Shown here: positions 56,964 to 64,000 of the stretch, one piece after another | How the letters are laid out: each line of letters opens with the position of its first letter | Numbering within the stretch: the first letter of the stretch is position 1 | Source of the DNA: Fuerstiella sp. | Lineage (GTDB): Bacteria; Planctomycetota; Planctomycetia; Planctomycetales; Planctomycetaceae | Direction: 5' to 3' | Length of the DNA stretch: 64,000 nt | Assembly (NCBI GenBank): GCA_029245955.1 | Contig: JAQWOH010000076.1 | Span: forward strand, 62,001-126,000 | Program-made: the position numbers and the translations under genes | The notes under the pieces: generated by a model | What the model saw: the letters and a program-made list of their open reading frames with translations, nothing else | What the model was told of the DNA's origin: nothing | Databases searched by the model: none

Positions 56964-58255
56964 GACGGTCTGCCGGAAAAACGCGTCGCCATTTTCATCA
57001 AGTCGCTGCCACCGGTGCCATGTCATTGACGTGTACGGCAGCGCAGACTTCGCAGTCGACCGTCCCCCGCGGAAAAGCAGAATCCTGCATATTGATCTGG
57101 CTGGGAGGTGGAATGTGTCATGTCGACACTTTCGATCCGAAGACGATCGGTGACCCCCGGACCAACAAACCGGGCTCAGCGTATAGATCAATTCCCACAG
57201 CGATCCCGGGCGTTCGAGTCTGTCAGCATCTGTCACGCACGGCAAAGCTGCTGGATCACGGAATTCTGCTGCGTACGCTAAACCACCCCCTGAAGGTGGA
57301 TCACGCAGATTCGACCAACCTGCTTAAGACTGGGCGCAGGACGAGTGGTACGATCATCTATCCTGCCCTTGGCTCGCTGGTCAGTCATCAGCGAGGCCCC
57401 CGGGATCCGACAGTTCCGCCGTACGTTGTGGTGGGCTATCCGAATGTCACCCGCGGCCCCGGTTTTCTTGGCAGCCGTTACGGCTATCTGTACCTGACGA
57501 ATCCCAATGCAGGTCCGGAATTCATGAAACGTCCCCCCGACGTGGACGGGATACGGCTTCGTCGGCGAAAAGACCTGCTGAGACTGTTACGTGCGAAGGA
57601 AGTGACTCGGTCCACTGCCGACCATTCTATCCGTGAATACAACGACGCCATCACTGAGGCACAGAAGCTGATGGACGGCTCGTTCGCAAAGACGTTTGAC
57701 CTGACGACCGAGCCGGGCACAACGCGAGAACGATACGGCAGCGCATTCGGTCAGCGATGCCTGCTGGCCCGCCGCCTGGTTGAATCGGGAGTTAGATTTA
57801 CAGAAGTCGCGTACGATCTGAATTTCAGAAACGGCACAGGCTGGGATACACATCGACACGGCCAAACGGCTCAGTACCTGCTGATTCAGGATCTGGACCA
57901 CTCTCTTAGTGCACTTATTGAAGACCTGCATCTGCGTGGTCTGCTGGATGAAACACTGATCGTCGTGGCCACAGAGTTCGGACGACCTCCCGACTTCGAC
58001 GGCCAGGGCGGACGAGGTCACCAGTCAGCCGCATTTAGTGCGGCACTCTTCGGTGGAGGCTTGAGAACCGGACAGGTAATCGGCGCAACAGACGATCTGG
58101 GCCGCAGCGTTGTACATCGCCCAATCTCAGTCCCGGACTTTCATGCCACCATCATGACCGCACTTGGAATGAACGCAGCGACCGAACTGTACGATGGCGA
58201 TCGTCCCATCCCGATTACGGACCACGGTACGGCGATCCGTGAATTATTTACTTAA
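56960..58255 (+). CDS. DUF1501 protein
   Basis: 431 residues starting in the ATGA overlap with the preceding gene. The N-terminus (TRRHFHQVAATGAMSL) looks like a twin-arginine signal. The fold is alkaline phosphatase/sulfatase-like: ILIWLGGGMCHVDTFDPK near residue 45, LNHPLKVDHADSTN, GWDTHRHG, and VVATEFGRPPDFDGQGGRGH with the conserved Glu and His. The family is always exported and is usually encoded right after a DUF1549/DUF1553 gene, as here; a joint function is likely but undefined. Confidence 0.93.
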   Translation: MRRSAGKTRRHFHQVAATGAMSLTCTAAQTSQSTVPRGKAESCILIWLGGGMCHVDTFDPKTIGDPRTNKPGSAYRSIPTAIPGVRVCQHLSRTAKLLDHGILLRTLNHPLKVDHADSTNLLKTGRRTSGTIIYPALGSLVSHQRGPRDPTVPPYVVVGYPNVTRGPGFLGSRYGYLYLTNPNAGPEFMKRPPDVDGIRLRRRKDLLRLLRAKEVTRSTADHSIREYNDAITEAQKLMDGSFAKTFDLTTEPGTTRERYGSAFGQRCLLARRLVESGVRFTEVAYDLNFRNGTGWDTHRHGQTAQYLLIQDLDHSLSALIEDLHLRGLLDETLIVVATEFGRPPDFDGQGGRGHQSAAFSAALFGGGLRTGQVIGATDDLGRSVVHRPISVPDFHATIMTALGMNAATELYDGDRPIPITDHGTAIRELFT

Positions 58256-58521
58256 CAAATGAACTCAGATGAGCATCGGCAACTGTACATTATCGCAGTG
58301 GACAAGTTCTCTCGTACTATCTGCAGGCGCCGGCTGATCTCAGGCTGAGTGATTGCTTCACAGCGAACGTACCCGGTTGTATGCTGTGTCTCTGCACCCT
58401 GAAGACCTCTGATTCTCGGATGCCGGCGAACTCCACTTCGCAAAAACGAAGGACAGTCCGCCTCACAGTGACGCAAATCTGATCATCTCTCCTCCCTCCC
58501 CGACACACCAGGAGCACTAAT

Positions 58522-60627
58522 ATGCGAACACCACTCAATAAACACTGGTCTTATGTGCAGACCGTTCTGATCCTGGCACTATTTCACCTGACCGCTCCGA
58601 CAGCATTCGCCCAGGCCAAGCCGCCGGCCGGATTTACGTCGCTGTTCAACGGCAAGAACCTGACAGGCTGGAAGGGCCTGGTAGGAAATCCCAGAACTCG
58701 TGCAGCGATGTCACCGGACGAACTCGACGCCGCACAGCAGGAAGCCGATAAGGTCATGCGAGCTCACTGGAGTGTCGTCGATGGTACCCTTGTCTTTGAT
58801 GGCAAAGGGAAGAGCCTGTGCACCGCCAGGGACTATGGCGACATAGAACTGTACGTAGACTGGAAAATTCTCAAGGGTGGCGACAGCGGACTTTATCTCC
58901 GCGGCTGCCCACAGGTCCAGATCTGGGATACGGAATTCCAGGATTACTTTCGCCATGGAGCTGAAAACGGATCCGGATCGATGTGGAACAACCGGAACCA
59001 TGCACGATTTCCGCTGGTTAAGGCCGATAACCCGGTTGGGCAGTGGAACACGTTCTTCATTAGGATGATTGGTGAACGCGTGACCATCAGGCTGAACGAT
59101 CAATTGATCGTCGATGACGTCGTACTGGAAAACTACTGGGAACGCGGACTGCCACTCTATCCCCGAGGCCAGATTGAACTGCAGAACCACGGCAACACGT
59201 TGTACTTTCGCAATTTGTATGTTCGCGAACTGCCGTCAGACGAAGTAAATTCAATTCTCGCTGCCAAAGACGCACAGAAATACGGAAGCGTCTTCAACGG
59301 TCATGATTTCAGCGGTTGGGCGGGTGATCTGGAAAACTACGAAGTTGTTGATGGCACAATCAGGTGCAAGGCAGGCAAAGGCGGTAACGTCTTCACGAAG
59401 AAACAGTACTCAGACTTTATTGCACGACTGGAATTCAAGCTCCCGCCTGGCGGCAATAACGGCCTGGCAATTCGTTACCCGGGTGAAGGCGCACCGCATC
59501 TGGATGGACTCGAACTACAGGTGCTGGATTCCGAACATCCGAAATACGCAAAGCTCGACCCACGACAGTATCACGGATCAGTGTACGGACTCGTGCCGGC
59601 TCACCGCGGACATCTGCGGCCGTCCGGCGAATGGAATTTTCAGCAGGTGACTGTACAAGGTACAAAGATCAAGGTCGAACTGAATGGGTCGACCATTCTG
59701 AATGCAGACCTGAGTGAAGTCACCGAATCGAAGGACGGTGCAGTACCAGCAGGTGTGAAAGCCAGAAGTGGCCATTTCGGATTCGCGGGCCACAACGACC
59801 CTGTCGCGTTTCGTAATCTATCCATTCGCGAACTCCCAGGAGAACCGGCCACACCGCCGTCGCGGAATGTCGCGGTCAGCCCCGCCGACGGACCGATCAA
59901 ACTGTTTAACGGTCGCAACATGGAGGGGTTCTACACGTGGATTCGGGACGAGACGTATTCGGACCCCAACAAGGTATTTACGGTCAAGGACGGAATGATT
60001 CACATTTCGGGGAATGGTTATGGTGGACTGATCACGAACAAATCTTATCGCGACTACCACCTGATTGTGGAATTCAAATGGGGCGAAAAGACCTGGGGCA
60101 ACCGAGTGGATCGGAGTCGGGATTCCGGCCTGCTGCTGCATTGCTGGGGACCGAACGGTGGCTACAACAACACGTGGATGGCGTCGATCGAGGCGCAAAT
60201 TATCGAAGGTGGCGTCGGCGACATCCTTGTGCTGACGGGGACAGATCCGGAAACCGGACAGGTGTTACCGACATCACTGACGGCGGAAATCACAAAAGAC
60301 CGAGATGGCGAAAAGGTCTGGAAGAAGGGTGGTGAACGCACAACGATTTCGTCCGGACGCATCAACTGGTTTGGCCGTGACGTCGACTGGGCCGACACAA
60401 TCGGTTTCCGGGGCCGTAATGACGTTGAAAGTCCGTTTGGCGAATGGACGCGTATGGAGGTCATCGCAGACGGAGGACACCTGCTGTACAAAGTCAACGG
60501 CGTAGTTGTAAATGAAGCGTTCGAGGCAAAACCTGACTTCGGCAGGCTGCTGCTGCAGACCGAGCAGGCGGAAATGTTTGTTCGCCGCTTCGAGCTGTGG
60601 CCACTGGGCCAAGCGCCACAGGACTGA
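58522..60627 (+). CDS. protein with three DUF1080 (3-keto-disaccharide hydrolase-type) domains
   Basis: 701 residues. The ATG at 58522 has a strong aggag site 7 nt upstream, and a signal peptide ends near TAFAQA. Three tandem beta-sandwich domains each open with the family motif: FTSLFNGKNLTGWKG (about residue 38), GSVFNGHDFSGWAG (about 255) and IKLFNGRNMEGFYTW (about 455). DUF1080 domains are lectin/glucanase-like; some hydrolyse 3-keto-glycosides. Three copies in one chain suggests multivalent binding or sequential action on a polysaccharide. It is a single gene preceded by 266 nt of non-coding DNA. Confidence 0.93.
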   Translation: MRTPLNKHWSYVQTVLILALFHLTAPTAFAQAKPPAGFTSLFNGKNLTGWKGLVGNPRTRAAMSPDELDAAQQEADKVMRAHWSVVDGTLVFDGKGKSLCTARDYGDIELYVDWKILKGGDSGLYLRGCPQVQIWDTEFQDYFRHGAENGSGSMWNNRNHARFPLVKADNPVGQWNTFFIRMIGERVTIRLNDQLIVDDVVLENYWERGLPLYPRGQIELQNHGNTLYFRNLYVRELPSDEVNSILAAKDAQKYGSVFNGHDFSGWAGDLENYEVVDGTIRCKAGKGGNVFTKKQYSDFIARLEFKLPPGGNNGLAIRYPGEGAPHLDGLELQVLDSEHPKYAKLDPRQYHGSVYGLVPAHRGHLRPSGEWNFQQVTVQGTKIKVELNGSTILNADLSEVTESKDGAVPAGVKARSGHFGFAGHNDPVAFRNLSIRELPGEPATPPSRNVAVSPADGPIKLFNGRNMEGFYTWIRDETYSDPNKVFTVKDGMIHISGNGYGGLITNKSYRDYHLIVEFKWGEKTWGNRVDRSRDSGLLLHCWGPNGGYNNTWMASIEAQIIEGGVGDILVLTGTDPETGQVLPTSLTAEITKDRDGEKVWKKGGERTTISSGRINWFGRDVDWADTIGFRGRNDVESPFGEWTRMEVIADGGHLLYKVNGVVVNEAFEAKPDFGRLLLQTEQAEMFVRRFELWPLGQAPQD

Positions 60628-60680
60628 TGAGGAACGCAAGTTGATCGGTGCGATTTCCCCGACCATGTCGACGTCTTCAG

Positions 60681-61724
60681 TTAACGGCCTGTCCAGTTCC
60701 GTGGCAGTTGCAGTGACCAGACTTCACTGCTGAGAGGTTTGGCGTGCCCACCGGCAATCCAGATGCGATCATTCATCACATATGCGGAATGCTCGTGACG
60801 TTCTTTCCAAGATTCTGTGGTTTGCAGCGTTTTCCAGTCACGACCATTGGGCGAATACCAAACGTCTCCCCAGTTCGTCGACGGGTTATTCGACCAGCCG
60901 CCAAAGATCCATATCTGACCGCGATACACGACCGACGGAAACCAGAGTCGCTCGTGCCAGGGAGCATGAGCCGTTTCCTGTCGCCAGGTTTTTCCGTCTG
61001 CACTACTCCAAACGTCGTTGAATGCCTTGTATTCCGGTACATAATTCCCACCTCCGAAGACATATATGCGGCCGTTCAGGACTGCCGCCTGGTGATAGGC
61101 CCGCGCCGACCACGGAGCCGCTGCAGTCTCCTGTTGCCAAGTTACACCATCAGCTGAAGACCAGACGTCGTTCTTGAGGCTGTCGTTGTCGCCGAAATAG
61201 TAGTTTTCAGTGCCACCCAGCATCCACATGCGGTCTTTAAACACCACCAGTCCCGCTGACAGCCGGGGGGACCAGCCGGCGGCGGCTGTTTCCTGCGTCC
61301 ATGAAGTGCCGTCGTTTGAAGACCAGACCATGTTGCTGGCCGAATGTCCGGGCAAACGACCATTGTACCACCCGCCCATAAACCACATACGATTTCTGAA
61401 CGTTACCGACATCGATAAATCGCTGTGCTTCCATGGTGCGTCGTTCAGAACGGGATTCCACGTCTTTCCGTCGGCTGAATTCCACACGTCGCGTGGCGGG
61501 GCCTCGTACGAATTGAACCATCCACCAAAGATCCACAGCTTATTGTCAAAAACAAGTTCCCCCTGAGAATCTCGAGGCTGCCAGCCCGCAGCTTCGGTCA
61601 CTCGCACCCAGCTCACGGTGGGCGCTGCCTCAGGTGAACCTTCACCGTCAGAACCAAAGGAGATGGCTCCCGAGCTGACAGAAACAACCGCGGTGACGGC
61701 AAGGGACAGAAATATCCGGGTCAT
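60681..61724 (-). CDS. exported kelch-type beta-propeller protein
   Basis: 347 residues from an ATG at 61724 with aaagga 6 nt upstream; a longer upstream frame is rejected. The signal peptide is followed by about six kelch-like repeats, each with an IFGG or WMLGG strand and a DVW-S-x-DG-x-x-W loop (RDVWNSADGKTWNPV, NDVWSSADGVTWQQE, GDVWYSPNGRDWKTL). No catalytic centre is visible, so it is probably a binding scaffold in the periplasm or on the surface. It is convergent with the DUF1080 gene. Confidence 0.88.
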   Translation of the reverse strand: MTRIFLSLAVTAVVSVSSGAISFGSDGEGSPEAAPTVSWVRVTEAAGWQPRDSQGELVFDNKLWIFGGWFNSYEAPPRDVWNSADGKTWNPVLNDAPWKHSDLSMSVTFRNRMWFMGGWYNGRLPGHSASNMVWSSNDGTSWTQETAAAGWSPRLSAGLVVFKDRMWMLGGTENYYFGDNDSLKNDVWSSADGVTWQQETAAAPWSARAYHQAAVLNGRIYVFGGGNYVPEYKAFNDVWSSADGKTWRQETAHAPWHERLWFPSVVYRGQIWIFGGWSNNPSTNWGDVWYSPNGRDWKTLQTTESWKERHEHSAYVMNDRIWIAGGHAKPLSSEVWSLQLPRNWTGR

Positions 61725-62007
61725 AATATTTCCTTTACTGATCGATACGGACGAATACACCCTGTTTTGTAGTCGGTCAGACACATGCGGTATACTCAGC
61801 ACACTTGGCATTGCGCACCCCAGCAGAAATCCACTCTGCTGCAAACACGACTGTGTATGTAGTTGAAAACACCCGTGAGACGTGCCATAGTCCGTCCCGT
61901 GAAAAAACGCCTGGAGCACTACATGCTGCTTGGAACCTCACGTATTTTCAGCAGATACAAATTCTGAATCGCGGCTTCTTGCTCCTCCAGACTAACTGGA
62001 TGATCCT

Positions 62008-63531
62008 ATGATACGCAATCTACTCCTGGCCTCCACCTGCCTTTTCCTGACGGCCCCGTGTCAGGCGGAACTGAAGATGAGTTCCGTTTTTGGCGACCAC
62101 ATGGTGCTGCAGCAGAAACAGCCCATCCGCATCTGGGGCTGGACCAGTCCGAACCAAAGTGTATCAGTTGCAATTGCGTCTCAGAAAGCTGTTACAAAGG
62201 CCGACAGCGACGGTCGCTTTCAGCTGAATCTGGAACCTGTCGCCGCCGGTGGCCCGTATACACTAACGGTCGCGGCAGATGAAACGAGGACCTTTCAGGA
62301 TGTGCTGATTGGCGAAGTGTGGCTGTGTTCCGGACAGTCCAACATGCAATTTGCCGTGTCATCGTCGAACGATTCAGAGCTGGAAGCTCTGGCGGCAAAT
62401 TATCCGGAGATCCGACTGATTTCCGTTCCTCAGGTGGGCACTCAGGAGCCGCAGAACGATTTCAACGGTGAATGGACAGAGTGCAATCCTGAATCCGTTC
62501 GCAGCTTTTCGGCCGTTGGATATTTCTTCGGGCGTCAACTGCATCAGACGCTGAACGTTCCGATTGGGCTCATCGACACGGCGTGGGGGGGATCGGCGTG
62601 CGAGGCATGGGTACGGCGAGACCTGCTCACTGACAAAGATCTATATGGCCCGTTGATTGAACGATGGCAAAAAACCGAGGCAACCTATGACCACGACGCA
62701 GCCACAGCCGCCTGGAAAAAACGCGTGGAAAAATGGAAGGTCAGCAGGAAAGGTCGTCAGCCGCGGGCTCCTCGAAATCCATTGATCGGCCAGCATCGTC
62801 CGGCGAATCTTTACAACGGCGTACTGAAGCCCGTGCTGGGCTACACCATCAAGGGGGCGATCTGGTACCAGGGCGAACACAACACAGGGCGAGCGTACCA
62901 GTATCGAGAGCTTTTTCCGTTGATGATTCAAAGCTGGCGCGACGAATGGGGTCAGGGTAATTTTTCGTTTTACTGGGTCCAGCTGGCGGACTTCAAACCA
63001 GAACAGCCTGCGCCGGCAGACAGCGACTGGGCCGAGCTTCGTGAAGCTCAGACGATGGCCATGAGCAAACTGCCAAATACGGGCGAGGCGGTTATTCTGA
63101 ATCTCGGCGAAGCAGCCGACATTCACCCGAAAAATAAACAGGATGTTGCAAAACGGCTGGCTCGCTGGGCCCTGGCAAAGGACTACCGCCTGAATGTGGT
63201 GTATCACAGCCCGATTTACAAATCTCTGGAAGTCAGTGCCAATAAGGTTGTCCTGACATTCGATCATGCTGGCGGTGGTCTGGACACATTCGATGTGACA
63301 GAACCGATCGGGTTCACGATCGCCGGCAGAGATCAGGAATTCGTCTCGGCTTCCGCAAAAATCGTCAACGCCAACACCGTCGAAGTCTGGTCTGATGCGG
63401 TCGAATCACCTGTTGCCGTCCGATATGCGTGGGCCGATAACCCGGTGTGCAACGTGCAGAACAGGGAAGGATTGCCGGTCACACCGTTTCGTACAGACAG
63501 CTGGCCAGGAATAACGATTGACAATCGGTGA
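62008..63531 (+). CDS. sialate O-acetylesterase-like protein (SGNH/SASA)
   Basis: 507 residues with a signal peptide ending near PCQAE. A short N-terminal beta domain (residues 20-95, MVLQQKQPIRIWGWTSPNQS) precedes the SGNH hydrolase domain with the nucleophile Ser in WLCSGQSNMQF (about residue 108), GLIDTAWGGSACEAW and AIWYQGEHN. The Asp/His pair is probably in DIHPKNKQDVAKRLA. The family removes O-acetyl groups from sialic acids or plant and algal polysaccharides. In this organism the substrate is more likely an acetylated glycan than sialic acid. Confidence 0.92.
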   Translation: MIRNLLLASTCLFLTAPCQAELKMSSVFGDHMVLQQKQPIRIWGWTSPNQSVSVAIASQKAVTKADSDGRFQLNLEPVAAGGPYTLTVAADETRTFQDVLIGEVWLCSGQSNMQFAVSSSNDSELEALAANYPEIRLISVPQVGTQEPQNDFNGEWTECNPESVRSFSAVGYFFGRQLHQTLNVPIGLIDTAWGGSACEAWVRRDLLTDKDLYGPLIERWQKTEATYDHDAATAAWKKRVEKWKVSRKGRQPRAPRNPLIGQHRPANLYNGVLKPVLGYTIKGAIWYQGEHNTGRAYQYRELFPLMIQSWRDEWGQGNFSFYWVQLADFKPEQPAPADSDWAELREAQTMAMSKLPNTGEAVILNLGEAADIHPKNKQDVAKRLARWALAKDYRLNVVYHSPIYKSLEVSANKVVLTFDHAGGGLDTFDVTEPIGFTIAGRDQEFVSASAKIVNANTVEVWSDAVESPVAVRYAWADNPVCNVQNREGLPVTPFRTDSWPGITIDNR

Positions 63532-63560
63532 ATTCGTCATCCCCACCGGAACGCTACGTC

Positions 63561-64000
63561 ATGGATGACGAACTGGTGCACGAAATCATTTCTCCTCCCC
63601 GTGGAAATGTGCCCGTCCTGCCGGCAGCAGTTCTTCGCTGGCAGCCGGAAGATTTTCAGGTCGAAGAGATCCCCGCGTACCTGCCGGACGGAACTGGCCA
63701 GCACCTGTTTCTGTGGATCCAGAAACGCAACGTGTCTGCCAGCGACCTGATTTCGCGATTGGCGCGGGAACTGAAGGTGTCCGCTCGCGATATCGGGGTC
63801 GCAGGACAAAAGGATCGTCGCGCCGTAACCCGGCAGTTCGTCTCTGTTCCGCGCATCTGCTCAAGCCATATCGCCGTTCTGGACGACCCGACGATTCAAA
63901 TCCTGTCGATTTCTGCACATGGCAATAAACTCCGAACCGGACACCTTGTCGGAAATCGATTTACAATCGTACTGAGAGGAGAGGACGGAACAGCACTCAC
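63561..64000 (+). CDS. truD: tRNA pseudouridine(13) synthase TruD, N-terminal part
   Basis: The first 146 residues, cut by the right edge. It has the family start QPEDFQVEEIPAYLPDGTGQH and the catalytic motif GVAGQKDRRAVTRQFVSVP with the nucleophilic Asp, then NKLRTGHLVGNRFTIVLRG. TruD isomerises U13 of tRNA-Glu in the cytoplasm. Two starts are possible: the ATG at 63561 used here, and a GTG at 63528 overlapping the previous stop (GTGA), which adds 11 residues and would couple it to the esterase gene. Confidence 0.93.
   Translation, partial: MDDELVHEIISPPRGNVPVLPAAVLRWQPEDFQVEEIPAYLPDGTGQHLFLWIQKRNVSASDLISRLARELKVSARDIGVAGQKDRRAVTRQFVSVPRICSSHIAVLDDPTIQILSISAHGNKLRTGHLVGNRFTIVLRGEDGTAL

Overview
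The window reads as part of a planctomycete chromosome (Planctomycetota), probably a marine or aquatic Planctomycetia member. The evidence is the gene content. There are several large cytochrome-type proteins of the DUF1549/DUF1553 and DUF1592 families paired with DUF1501 or DUF1552 proteins. There are also a DUF1559 pilin-like gene, DUF1080 domains in tandem, a sulfatase, a sialate O-acetylesterase-like enzyme, an MJ0042-type zinc-ribbon protein and many predicted lipoproteins. GC content looks moderate by eye. I saw no rRNA, tRNA, CRISPR array, prophage or intact insertion sequence.

Layout. 1-5.5 kb: the 5' part of a DUF1549-type gene leaving the left edge, a gene-poor stretch, a hypothetical protein, a frameshifted DUF1559 pilin-like gene and another hypothetical protein. 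5.6-9.4 kb (minus): three envelope proteins, namely a Wza-like polysaccharide export lipoprotein, a small lipoprotein, and a HEAT-repeat protein with a 210-bp hexanucleotide repeat inside its coding sequence. 10.9-17.4 kb (minus): a heat-shock cluster, in transcription order groEL, groES, groEL, dnaJ, grpE, fmdB-like, with a good intrinsic terminator between the second groEL and dnaJ. 17.9-21.5 kb (plus): sulfatase, epimerase and DapA-like aldolase/dehydratase. An FtsW/RodA-type gene follows on the minus strand.

23-30 kb (plus): a cupredoxin-like protein, a PQQ-type sugar dehydrogenase, a LolD/MacB-type ABC pair, panB and an orphan SsuC-like permease. 30-33 kb (minus): a decayed DUF1552 gene, an SDR oxidoreductase and metF. 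33.5-39.5 kb (plus): a zinc-ribbon membrane protein, an apparently lipid-anchored methyltransferase, a two-domain UspA-like protein, an NhaD/ArsB-like transporter, larB and vsr. 39.4-48.3 kb: a DUF1549/DUF1553 gene and a ubiD-family gene (minus), then a DUF1592 + DUF1552 pair (plus). 48.5-50.2 kb: a VOC protein and the unannotated remains of an IS21-type istB gene. 50.3-64 kb: gamma-glutamyltransferase with an extra C-terminal domain, a divergent aldehyde dehydrogenase, a DUF1549/DUF1553 + DUF1501 pair, a triple DUF1080 protein, a kelch-type protein, a sialate O-acetylesterase-like protein and the start of truD at the right edge.

Functional themes are breakdown of complex, probably sulfated or acetylated, glycans by exported enzymes; the exported cytochrome-domain protein pairs typical of planctomycetes; protein folding; and scattered housekeeping (pantothenate, one-carbon and tRNA modification). 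Three observations go beyond routine annotation. A dispersed intergenic palindromic repeat lies 10-20 nt upstream of three start codons. The istB remnant and a multiply broken DUF1552 gene show local decay. A methyltransferase domain sits behind a lipoprotein signal. I found no convincing new defence or mobile system.
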